Below, in pieces: positions 1-6,254 of a DNA stretch of 7,695 bases. A program made the translations under genes and the position numbers. The stretch covers positions 1-7,695 of the forward strand of contig JBHJGX010000071.1 in NCBI GenBank assembly GCA_050331395.1, in the 5' to 3' direction. A model generated the notes under the pieces. The model was not told the DNA's origin. It searched no databases and saw only the letters and a program-made list of their open reading frames with translations. Numbering within the stretch: the first letter of the stretch is position 1; the number at the start of each line of letters is the position of its first letter. This DNA comes from Thermohalobaculum sp050331395. Lineage in GTDB: Bacteria > Pseudomonadota > Alphaproteobacteria > Rhodobacterales > Rhodobacteraceae.

Positions 1-143
1 CCCGGAGGTGCCGTGCCGGCCTCTCCGACAGGCCGCTCCGAGGGGCTTGCGCTTCTGAAGGTTTCGATTGCCCGCTTTCGCCCCGCCCGGCCGGCCTACC
101 CCGGTCGCATGAATTGCGCTGAACCGACCGGATCGGCGCAGGT
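1..143. other. Window edge, no supported gene
   Basis: The plus-strand frame starting at base 1 stays open to a TAG at 181-183, but its translation resembles no family I know and has no visible start. Open frames of this length are expected by chance at this GC content. It could be the tail of an upstream gene cut by the window edge. A weak inverted repeat (GAACC at 121-125 and GGTTC at 140-145) lies at the end of the minus-strand hydrolase gene, without a T-run on either strand. Confidence 0.4.
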
Positions 144-1145
144 TCAGGGGGTGAGCTGCCAGCGCTCGGGCGTCCAGAGATAGCCCTCGCCCGCGCGGGC
201 GACCCGGCCGAGCCCAGGGAACGGCATGTGATAGGCCAACAGGCGCGTGCCATCGCTCGAGGCGGCATCGAGGAGCCGGCGGCGGGTCGCCTCGGCCTGG
301 TGCGGATCGTAGTCGAAGGCCGTCGCCCAGCCCGGCTGGTCCAGATCGAAGGCTTGATCGTGGAACGTATCGCCCGCACAGACGAGCCGCTCCCCGTCCG
401 AGGCGATCTCGAGCCCGGAATGCCCGCGCGTGTGTCCTGGCAACGCCCAAAGCGTGAGGCCGGGCAGGATCTCCTCGGCCGGGCCGACCGCCCGCAACTG
501 GGAGCCGAGGGCCGTGACGGTCGCGGCGGCGGCTTCGAAGACGGGCCGGAGCCGAGCATCGATGCGCATGGCGCCGAAATCGGGCCCCGCCTGCCACTGC
601 GCAAGTTCGGGCGCGGCGACGAGGATCTCCGCCCGCTCAAAGGCAGCCGTCCCGTCCGGCTCCGAGAGCCCCCCCACATGGTCCGGATGCAGATGCGTCA
701 ACACCACGAGGTCGATGTCCCCGGGTGCGAGGCCCGCCGCCCGCAGCCCGCGGTCGAGACGACCGAGCCCGGGCGCGAACCCTGCCCAGCCGGTGTCGAG
801 CAGCACCCGTCCGGCCGCCGTCTCAATCAGCACCGCGTTCAGATCGAGACGATAGTTGGGCGGGCTCAGATGCCGGCGGCGCAGGGCGGCGGCGACCTCG
901 GCTTGCGTGGCGTCGGGCGCATAGGCGGGCCAGGCGGGGAACTCGATCTGCCCGTCGCTCAGCACGGTGACGCGGATCGCGCCGACCCGGGTTCGGTAAA
1001 GCGCGGCATTGCCCGCGACGGCAGGGTCTTCCTCGGCTGGGATCCGCGCGGCGATCGGCCCAGCCGCCATGAGCGCCGGGCTGGCGAGGGCCCCGGCGAG
1101 GAGGCTCCGGCGGGCGGGGGACCGGGGCGGTGCGATAGGCGGCAT
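144..1145 (-). CDS. Tat-exported MBL-fold metallo-hydrolase
   Basis: This 333-residue protein is a metallo-beta-lactamase-fold hydrolase, probably with two metal ions and probably periplasmic. The N-terminus has a twin-arginine signal: paired Arg at 12-13, SLLAG, then an Ala-rich hydrophobic stretch to about residue 33. Visible metal ligands are HLHPDH (151-156), the first His of GHTRGH (His238), the bridging Asp259 in AGDT, and His306 in AYHMPFPGLG. LDTG at 116-119 is the usual strand motif before them. The spacing fits the AiiA/AttM quorum-quenching lactonase branch. However, the position three residues after the bridging Asp is His, where AiiA has the Tyr that helps lactone hydrolysis, so the substrate (lactone, thioester or other ester) is open. 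An in-frame ATG at 1160 would add five residues, but ATG 1145 has GAGGAG seven bases upstream. The gene is divergent from an HxlR regulator that may control it. Confidence 0.9.
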   Translation of the reverse strand: MPPIAPPRSPARRSLLAGALASPALMAAGPIAARIPAEEDPAVAGNAALYRTRVGAIRVTVLSDGQIEFPAWPAYAPDATQAEVAAALRRRHLSPPNYRLDLNAVLIETAAGRVLLDTGWAGFAPGLGRLDRGLRAAGLAPGDIDLVVLTHLHPDHVGGLSEPDGTAAFERAEILVAAPELAQWQAGPDFGAMRIDARLRPVFEAAAATVTALGSQLRAVGPAEEILPGLTLWALPGHTRGHSGLEIASDGERLVCAGDTFHDQAFDLDQPGWATAFDYDPHQAEATRRRLLDAASSDGTRLLAYHMPFPGLGRVARAGEGYLWTPERWQLTP

Positions 1146-1152
1146 GGGCGGG

Positions 1153-1158
1153 CTCCTC
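1153..1158 (-). promoter_or_regulatory. Ribosome binding site that decides the MBL start
   Basis: On the minus strand these bases read GAGGAG, seven bases before the ATG at 1145. The alternative ATG at 1160 has no comparable purine run upstream. The site overlaps the region just after that alternative start, which favours the shorter protein. Confidence 0.7.
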
Positions 1159-1160
1159 AT

Positions 1161-1302
1161 CTGGGGCGTCGGGATCTGGGGACTTCTGGACGTCGACGCG
1201 TCGGGACGGCGGGGCGACCCGCGCGCGGGACCCGGGCCGGAACGGTGACCTGGGCTAGCTTTTCGGTGAGACCCTCGGAAGAACGCACTTGCGAGTAACT
1301 TG
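1161..1302. promoter_or_regulatory. Divergent control region, MBL / HxlR
   Basis: This spacer separates two divergently transcribed genes and must hold both promoters. I cannot assign convincing -35/-10 boxes. Symmetric or repeated elements are visible: the perfect 10-bp palindrome CGACGCGTCG at 1194-1203, overlapped by GACGTC (1189-1194) and GTCGAC (1192-1197); GCTAGC at 1254-1259; and the direct repeat CGGTGA at 1243-1248 and 1264-1269, 21 bp apart (two helical turns). HxlR proteins bind as dimers to such elements near their own promoters, so one of these may be the operator. That is inference. Confidence 0.4.
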
Positions 1303-1701
1303 ATGGCGCGACCGAAACGATCCCATGACGACTGCCCCTATGAGGCCGCCGCCCAGGCGCTCAAATGCATCGGCGGGCGCTGGAAGATCTTGATCGTGCG
1401 ATACCTGCTCGAAGAGGGTGAGACCGGGTTCAACGCCCTCGGCCGGGTTCTGCCGGGGGTCTCGGCAAAAATGCTCGCCCAGCAGCTTCGCGAGCTCGAG
1501 GCCGACGGCATCGTCCTGCGGCGGGAACTGATCGAGACCCCGCCGAAGCGCGTCGTCTATGCCTTGACGCCCCTCGGCGCGGGTCTTCGGACGGTGGTGG
1601 AGGCGCTTTCGTCATGGGGGGGCGCGTGGCGCGCCGCCCGGGCCGGGGCCCAAGCGGAGGAGACCGCTGGGACCGCGCTTCCGACGCCGACCGACCACTG
1701 A
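1303..1701 (+). CDS. HxlR/DUF24-family transcriptional regulator
   Basis: This is a 132-residue winged-helix DNA-binding protein of the HxlR family, normally a dimeric repressor or activator in the cytoplasm. Family marks appear in order: CP at 11-12, IGGRWKIL (23-30), the recognition-helix region PGVSAKMLAQQLRELEADG (51-69), the wing PPKRVVYALTPLG (80-92) and SSWG (103-106). Cys11 sits in the conserved N-terminal Cys-Pro position, where YodB-type members sense quinones and other electrophiles; a second Cys is at 22. The last 25 residues are a low-complexity tail. I chose ATG 1303 over the in-frame TTG at 1300; no strong ribosome binding site is seen for either. The stop is doubled (TGA TAG). 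A VOC enzyme gene follows after 36 bp, probably in one transcript, and the hydrolase lies divergent upstream. The effector is unknown. Confidence 0.92.
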   Translation: MARPKRSHDDCPYEAAAQALKCIGGRWKILIVRYLLEEGETGFNALGRVLPGVSAKMLAQQLRELEADGIVLRRELIETPPKRVVYALTPLGAGLRTVVEALSSWGGAWRAARAGAQAEETAGTALPTPTDH

Positions 1702-1737
1702 TAGCTGACCACTGCCCCGTCGACGTCGAGGACCAAG

Positions 1738-2085
1738 ATGCCGCGTCTCAACCACGTCTCGCTCAGCGTCGCCGACCGCGAGCGAAGCGCTGCGTTCTAT
1801 GCCACCCATTTCGGTCTCGCCCGGCGGGTGCACGAGGACGCGCAGCTCTTGATCCTGGCCGCTGAGGACGGCGGGCTCCTCGCGCTCGTCGAAGGCCCGG
1901 TCCCGGCGCCGCCGCCGCCTGCGCTGCATTTCGGCTGTCAGGCGGGCTCGATCGCCGAGGTCCACGCGGCCAGGGCCCGGTTCCGCGACGCGGGCGTTGC
2001 CGAGGCCGAGTGGCAGGACGACGGCATCACCCGGGTGCAGGTTTTCGATCCCGACGGCTATCGGGTCGAGATCTTCGCCTGGTGA
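1738..2085 (+). CDS. VOC-family (glyoxalase/dioxygenase-like) protein
   Basis: This 115-residue single-domain protein of the vicinal oxygen chelate superfamily (glyoxalase I, extradiol dioxygenase, bleomycin-resistance fold) is cytoplasmic. It shows the two beta-alpha-beta-beta-beta halves: NHVSLSVADRERSAAFYATHFG at the start, then LHFGC near 63-67 and FDPDGYRVEIF at 103-113. Candidate metal ligands are His6, Glu52, His64 and Glu111, the arrangement of glyoxalase I (one ligand per strand), so it probably binds a divalent metal. The length is typical of small VOC proteins, which act as dimers. The start is supported by GAGGA at 1728-1732, five bases before the ATG. It lies 36 bp after the HxlR gene and is probably co-transcribed. 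In Bacillus, HxlR-type CatR controls the VOC dioxygenase CatE, a precedent for such a pair. The substrate cannot be read from the sequence. Confidence 0.88.
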   Translation: MPRLNHVSLSVADRERSAAFYATHFGLARRVHEDAQLLILAAEDGGLLALVEGPVPAPPPPALHFGCQAGSIAEVHAARARFRDAGVAEAEWQDDGITRVQVFDPDGYRVEIFAW

Positions 2086-2135
2086 CCGCGCCGCCGCGGC
2101 GCGGATCGCCCGGCGACGGGCTCCGCCCGGTCTTT
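2086..2135 (+). terminator. Candidate terminator hairpins after the VOC gene
   Basis: A perfect hairpin (CCGCGCCG, 3-base loop, CGGCGCGG; 2086-2104) starts directly after the VOC stop codon. Further along, CGGGC (2117-2121), loop TCC, GCCCG (2125-2129) forms a second hairpin followed by the short T-rich run GTCTTT. The same CGGGC can instead pair with GCCCG at 2108-2112 through a GCGA tetraloop. The T-run is poor, so termination may be partial or Rho-assisted. The position, between the HxlR-VOC pair and argS, fits a transcript boundary. Confidence 0.45.
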
Positions 2136-2161
2136 GCCTGCCTTTCGACGCGTGCTAGGCG
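2134..2161 (+). promoter_or_regulatory. Weak candidate promoter for argS
   Basis: TTGCCT (2134-2139), a 16-base spacer and TAGGCG (2156-2161) form a poor sigma70-like pair. It would start transcription about 25-30 bases before the argS ATG. It is listed because the hairpins just upstream suggest that argS needs its own promoter. The match is weak and rests on position as much as sequence. Confidence 0.22.
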
Positions 2162-2194
2162 GACCCCCGTGCGCACGCCTGGGAGCGAGGCCCG

Positions 2195-3940
2195 ATGAAC
2201 CTGTTTGCCGAGATCAAGACACTCGTGCTCGAAACCCTCGCGACGATGGCCGACGAGGGCGTGCTTCCCGTGGGCCTCGACGTCGCCAACGTGACCGTCG
2301 AGCCGCCCCGAGACCCGGCCCATGGCGACATGGCGACGAACGCGGCGATGGTGCTCGCAAAACCCGCCGGCAAGAAGCCCCGCGAGATCGCCGAGCCGCT
2401 GGCCATCCGCCTCGCCGCTGCCCCCCGCATCGCCGAGGCGACCGTGGCGGGCCCGGGGTTCATCAATCTCCGCCTCGAGCCTGCCGCCTGGCAGGCGATG
2501 CTCGGCATCGTCCTTCGCGACGGCGCCGCCTTCGGCCGTTCGAGCCTCGGCGCGGGTCAGCGCGTCAATGTCGAATTCGTCTCTGCGAACCCCACCGGCC
2601 CCCTCCATGTTGGTCATACGCGGGGGGCAGTCTTCGGCGACGCGCTCGCACGGCTCCTCGATTTCACCGGCCACCGGGTGACGCGCGAGTACTACATCAA
2701 CGACGGCGGAGCACAGATCGATACGCTCGCCCGCTCGGCCTATCTGCGCTATGCGGAAGCCAACGGGCAGATTGTGGAGATCCCCGAGGGGCTTTACCCG
2801 GGCGATTATCTCGTGCCGGTCGGCCAGGCGCTGGCCGAACGCTTCGGCGCCCGGCTCCTCAACCAGCCCGAGGAGATGTGGCTTCCGGAAATCCGCGACA
2901 TCGCCACCGATCTGATGATGGATCTGATCCGCGAGGATCTCGCGCTCCTCGGCGTCGAGATGGACGTGTTCTTTTCGGAGAAATCCCTCTACGGCACCGG
3001 CCGGATCGAAGGCGCGCTCGCGGCGCTCGAGGCGAAGGGGTTGATCTATGAGGGCGTACTCGAGCCGCCCAAGGGCAAGCTCCCCGAGGATTGGGAGGAG
3101 CGGCCGCAGACGCTCTTCCGCGCCACGGAATTCGGCGACGACACCGACCGGCCGCTCAAGAAATCGGACGGCGCCTGGACGTATTTCGCGCCCGACATCG
3201 CCTATCACTTCGACAAGGTGGACCGTGGCTTCGATCAGTTGATCAACGTCTTCGGCGCCGACCACGGCGGCTATGTCAAGCGGCTGACCGCGGCGGTCAA
3301 GGCGCTATCGGACGCCCGCGTACCGCTCGACGTCAAGCTCTGCCAGCTCGTGAAACTTTTCAAGAATGGCGAGCCCTTCAAAATGTCGAAACGCGCGGGC
3401 ACGTTCGTCACGCTCCGCGATCTGATCGACGAAGTCGGCCCCGACGTGACGCGCTTTGTGATGCTGACCCGGCGGAACGACGCCCCGCTCGATTTCGACT
3501 TTGCCAAGGCGCTCGAACAATCGCGGGAGAACCCGGTCTGGTACGTGCAATACGCCCACGCCCGGGTGCATTCGGTGCTGTCGAAGGCGGCGGAGGCGGG
3601 GCTTTCGACCGACGACGCCACGCTCGCGGCCGCTCCGTTCGATTTGCTCGAAGATCCCTCCGAATTGGCCCTTATCGCCAAGCTCGCGGAGTTCCCCCGC
3701 CAGCTCGAAGCCGCGGCCCAGGCCCATGAGCCGCACCGGGTTGCCTTCTATCTCTATGATTTCGCTTCGGAATTCCATGCGCATTGGAACCGCGGACAGG
3801 ACCGGCCCGAGCTGCGCTTCGTCCGCGAAGACGCGCCCGAGATCACCCGCGCCCGCCTCGCCCTCGTCCGCGCCTCGGGAGTTGTGATTTCCGGTGGTCT
3901 TGGTATTCTCGGCGTCAGCCCCGTCACGGTCATGAAATAA
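2195..3940 (+). CDS. argS: Arginyl-tRNA synthetase
   Basis: This cytoplasmic class I aminoacyl-tRNA synthetase charges tRNA-Arg with arginine using ATP. At 581 residues it is full length for the family. The N-terminal tRNA-recognition (Add-1) domain covers about 1-115, with PRDPAHGDMATNAAM at 38-52. The Rossmann catalytic domain begins with VNVEFVSANPTGPLHVGH (124-141), which contains the HIGH-type signature HVGH. FGADHGGY is at 353-360, and the KMSKS-type loop is FKMSKRAG (395-402). The DALR anticodon-binding helical domain runs from about 445 to the end, closing with LGVSPVTVMK where most relatives have LGVSAPERM or similar. The ATG is preceded by the purine-rich run GGGAGCGAGG (2181-2190), a good ribosome binding site. 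The gene heads the housekeeping block. All key motifs are intact. Confidence 0.98.
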   Translation: MNLFAEIKTLVLETLATMADEGVLPVGLDVANVTVEPPRDPAHGDMATNAAMVLAKPAGKKPREIAEPLAIRLAAAPRIAEATVAGPGFINLRLEPAAWQAMLGIVLRDGAAFGRSSLGAGQRVNVEFVSANPTGPLHVGHTRGAVFGDALARLLDFTGHRVTREYYINDGGAQIDTLARSAYLRYAEANGQIVEIPEGLYPGDYLVPVGQALAERFGARLLNQPEEMWLPEIRDIATDLMMDLIREDLALLGVEMDVFFSEKSLYGTGRIEGALAALEAKGLIYEGVLEPPKGKLPEDWEERPQTLFRATEFGDDTDRPLKKSDGAWTYFAPDIAYHFDKVDRGFDQLINVFGADHGGYVKRLTAAVKALSDARVPLDVKLCQLVKLFKNGEPFKMSKRAGTFVTLRDLIDEVGPDVTRFVMLTRRNDAPLDFDFAKALEQSRENPVWYVQYAHARVHSVLSKAAEAGLSTDDATLAAAPFDLLEDPSELALIAKLAEFPRQLEAAAQAHEPHRVAFYLYDFASEFHAHWNRGQDRPELRFVREDAPEITRARLALVRASGVVISGGLGILGVSPVTVMK

Positions 3941-4027
3941 ACATAAACCGGGCACATACTGGGGCGAGAGCAGCACGGACCCCTAGATCATGGTTCGTTG
4001 ACCGGGGTCCCATACAGGTGTGACCCG
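3941..4027 (+). promoter_or_regulatory. Leader of the SPOR-nagZ-scpAB operon with competing hairpins
   Basis: The first 20 bases after argS are the least GC-rich in the window, and CATACT (3955-3960) could be a -10 box, though no good -35 goes with it. A 7-bp perfect inverted repeat follows: GGACCCC (3977-3983) and GGGGTCC (4004-4010), with a 20-base loop. The second arm can also pair downstream, GGGTC (4005-4009) with GACCC (4022-4026). That would place the ribosome binding site AGGTG (4016-4020) inside a 12-base loop just before the start codon. The two pairings exclude each other. This may be a translational control element, or a chance product of GC-rich sequence. Confidence 0.35.
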
Positions 4028-5242
4028 ATGCGCGACGATGAGTACGACGACGTCGAGCCCGATCTCGGCTTTGACCCGGAACCGGCGCCCCGCGCCGGCC
4101 GAAGCCTCCTTTCGGCCTGGACAGGGACGGCCTGTGCCGCCGCCCTCCTGGCCGGGCTCAGCCTCTGGCTTTACGGGATCGGCACCCGCGATACCCAGGC
4201 GATCCCGGTAATCGCAGCGGCCGAGGGGCCGATCAAGCTCCGCCCGGAAGGGGCCGAGGATCTGGCCGCGACCCCGCACCAGGATGTGCAAAGCTTCGAG
4301 GTCGCCCGCGGCCCCGACGCTGGGGCCGAACCCACCCGGCTCGCGCCGCCGCCCGCCCGGCCGACATCCGAGGACCAGAGCCTCTCGCTTCTCGAAGCGG
4401 CGCTCGATCTCGAGACGGAGGAACCGGCCACGGCGCCGGCAAACCCGGTCGCACCTGCGCCCGCCGCGGAGGGGCAGACCCCGGCCGCGGAGGGGCAGAC
4501 CCCGGCCCCCGAAGCGCAGGACACCTCTGACGCTCCGCCCGTGGCGCTGCCGCCGACCGTGACCATCGGCGAGGAAGACGCCGCGGAGACCCGGTTTGCC
4601 GATACCCCCTCGCGCCCGCGCGGCGAAGCGCTCACGGTCGAGCCGCAACGGCTGAGCTTCGGCCCGGCTCCTTCCCTCGCGCCGGCCCCTCCCGCCGCGC
4701 CGAGCCGCGCCGCCGATGCGGGGCCCCGAACGCCGGCTTCCGCTCCGGTTGCCGACCGGGCCGCGCTGGACGAGACCGACCTCGCCGCCCTCGACCCGGC
4801 CAGCGCCGATGCGCCACCCGCCGCCCCGGCCCGCCGCATTCCCGAGCCGCCCGTGGGCGAAGGCAGCCCGCTCGCCCCCGCGCTCGTCGCCCGCGTGCCG
4901 TCCGACCGGCCAACCGACCTGCCGCGGCGCATGGTGCTGGCCCGCCAGGACGCCGCCCTCGAGAACAACAGCCTCGCCGAAGCCGCCGCCCGCTCGGCGT
5001 TGCAGATCCAGCTCGGCGCCTATCGGGATCCGGACATCACCCGGCGCAAATGGGAAGAGGTGCAGGTCCGCCATGCGGAGATCCTCCACAACCGCGCCCT
5101 CGATATCCAGGAGACCGTCTCGGGCAACGTCACCTGGTACCGGCTGCGCGTCGGCCCCGTCCGCACCCGGCGCGAGGCGGCGGCGCTCTGCCAGGCATTG
5201 GTGGCGCGGGGGCAGGACTGCATCGTCGCGACGAACCGCTGA
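4028..5242 (+). CDS. SPOR-domain single-pass membrane protein
   Basis: This 404-residue protein is predicted to be anchored in the inner membrane with a periplasmic peptidoglycan-binding end. An acidic cytoplasmic N-terminus (DDEYDDVEPD) and Arg residues at 22 and 25 precede one membrane helix at about 29-51. A long Pro/Ala-rich linker of low complexity (roughly 95-300) follows. A C-terminal SPOR domain covers about 325-402, with LQIQLGAYRDP, WYRLRVGPVRTRREA, LCQALVARGQDC and the typical final Cys-Ile-Val. SPOR domains bind glycan strands stripped of stem peptides at the septum, so a division-related role like that of FtsN is likely, but no essential FtsN motif is visible. ATG 4028 is preferred over an in-frame TTG at 3998 because AGGTG lies seven bases upstream and the TTG lies within an inverted repeat. 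nagZ starts 7 bp after the stop. The linker holds a 21-bp tandem duplication. Confidence 0.88.
   Translation: MRDDEYDDVEPDLGFDPEPAPRAGRSLLSAWTGTACAAALLAGLSLWLYGIGTRDTQAIPVIAAAEGPIKLRPEGAEDLAATPHQDVQSFEVARGPDAGAEPTRLAPPPARPTSEDQSLSLLEAALDLETEEPATAPANPVAPAPAAEGQTPAAEGQTPAPEAQDTSDAPPVALPPTVTIGEEDAAETRFADTPSRPRGEALTVEPQRLSFGPAPSLAPAPPAAPSRAADAGPRTPASAPVADRAALDETDLAALDPASADAPPAAPARRIPEPPVGEGSPLAPALVARVPSDRPTDLPRRMVLARQDAALENNSLAEAAARSALQIQLGAYRDPDITRRKWEEVQVRHAEILHNRALDIQETVSGNVTWYRLRVGPVRTRREAAALCQALVARGQDCIVATNR
4463..4504 (+). repeat. 21-bp perfect tandem duplication in the SPOR linker
   Basis: Two identical adjacent 21-base units (4463-4483 and 4484-4504) encode AAEGQTP twice, in frame, at residues 146-159 of the SPOR protein. 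The following codons (APEAQDT) look like a decayed third unit. The unit length is a multiple of three, so changes in copy number would alter linker length without a frameshift. Confidence 0.95.
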
Positions 5243-5249
5243 GGCGCGG

Positions 5250-6254
5250 GTGAGCCGCGCCCTCATCCTCGCCCCGGAAGGGGGGGCGCTGACCGCCGAC
5301 GAGCGCGCCTTCTTCCGCGACGCCGATCCCTGGGGGTTCATTCTCTTTCGGCGGAATGTGAGCAGGCCCGATGCGCTCAGACGGCTCACGGGGGAGCTCC
5401 GCGCGGCGGTCGGGCGCGCGGCGGCGGTGTTCGTCGACCAGGAAGGCGGCCGTGTCGCCCGCCTCGGCCCGCCCCACTGGCGGAGCTGGCGCCCGGTTGC
5501 CGAGGACATCGCCCGCGCCGGCGACCCCGCCGAGGCCGCCGAGGCCGTCCGGCTCCGCTATCGCCTGATCGCCCACGATCTCACCTCAGCCGGGATCGAC
5601 GGGAATTGCGTGCCCGTCCTCGATCTGCCCGTCCCGGGCGCCGACCCGATCATCGGCGACCGGGCGCTCGGGACCGACCCCGCGACAGTCTCGCGCCTCG
5701 GCCGGGCGGCGGCGGACGCGCTTCTCGCCGGCGGCGTGCTTCCGGTGGCCAAGCACCTGCCGGGGCACGGCCGGGCACCGGTCGACAGCCATCTGGCCCT
5801 GCCCGTGGTGGATGCGCCGCGCGCGACCCTCGCTGCGACCGATTTCGTCCCGTTCCGCGCGCTTGCCGATCTGCCGCTCGGCATGACGGCGCATGTGGTT
5901 TATGCCGCGCTCGACGACCGGCCGGCGACCCTGTCGAAGCCGGTGATCGACATCATTCGCGGCGAGATCGGCTTTGACGGGCTGCTGATGACCGACGACC
6001 TGTCGATGGCTGCGCTCGAGGGACCCATGGGCGCCCGGGCGGAGGCCGCCCTCGCCGCGGGCTGCGACGTCATCCTGCACTGCAACGGCAACCGGGGCGA
6101 GATGGAGGCGATCGCCGCCGCCGCGCCGGATCTCTCGGGGAGCGCAGGCGCCCGCGCCGCCCGGGCCGAGGCCGCACGCTCAGCGCCTGAGCCCTTCGAT
6201 CCGATCGCCGCCGCGGCCCGTTACGCCGCCCTCATGGGCGAGGCCGTGCCATGA
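5250..6254 (+). CDS. nagZ: Beta-N-acetylhexosaminidase (GH3)
   Basis: This cytoplasmic glycoside hydrolase of family 3 removes N-acetylglucosamine from GlcNAc-1,6-anhydro-MurNAc muropeptides during cell-wall recycling. The product feeds the AmpC-type beta-lactamase signalling pathway in some bacteria. At 334 residues it has the usual length of single-domain NagZ. Landmarks are WGFILFRRN (28-36), DQEGGRV (63-69), KHLPGHG (168-174; most relatives have Phe where this has Leu), the flexible catalytic loop with the Asp179-Ser-His181 dyad, and MTDDLSM (247-253), whose first Asp (249) is the expected nucleophile. The start is GTG 5250, supported by GAGG (5241-5244) overlapping the SPOR stop codon. 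The frame is open further upstream, but that part is a shadow of the SPOR gene. The gene overlaps scpA by 4 bp. Confidence 0.95.
   Translation: MSRALILAPEGGALTADERAFFRDADPWGFILFRRNVSRPDALRRLTGELRAAVGRAAAVFVDQEGGRVARLGPPHWRSWRPVAEDIARAGDPAEAAEAVRLRYRLIAHDLTSAGIDGNCVPVLDLPVPGADPIIGDRALGTDPATVSRLGRAAADALLAGGVLPVAKHLPGHGRAPVDSHLALPVVDAPRATLAATDFVPFRALADLPLGMTAHVVYAALDDRPATLSKPVIDIIRGEIGFDGLLMTDDLSMAALEGPMGARAEAALAAGCDVILHCNGNRGEMEAIAAAAPDLSGSAGARAARAEAARSAPEPFDPIAAAARYAALMGEAVP

Noticed and set aside
121..145. Terminator for the MBL gene
   Set aside because: The stems are 4-5 bp with awkward loops, overlap the stop codon and have no T-run on the minus strand.
228..1298. 356-residue plus-strand open frame opposite the MBL gene
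   Set aside because: The minus strand encodes a full MBL protein with metal ligands and a Tat signal. The plus-strand product is Arg-rich with no motif.
2027..3265. 412-residue minus-strand open frame opposite argS
   Set aside because: The plus-strand frame is unmistakably argS with intact signatures. The opposite frame stays open because third positions are rich in G and C, and its product resembles no family.
3998..4027. TTG 3998 as start of the SPOR protein
   Set aside because: It lies between the arms of an inverted repeat with no ribosome binding site, and the added ten residues look non-coding. ATG 4028 has AGGTG at a good distance.
4716..5249. Upstream extension of the nagZ frame, suggesting a fusion protein of 512 residues
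   Set aside because: This part is out of frame with the SPOR coding sequence it overlaps, is Pro/Arg-rich and lacks any domain. GTG 5250 has a good ribosome binding site and begins the NagZ homology.
3983..5509. 508-residue minus-strand open frame opposite the SPOR gene and nagZ start
   Set aside because: The translation is an Arg/Gly-rich low-complexity shadow, and the plus strand carries a recognisable SPOR domain and NagZ.
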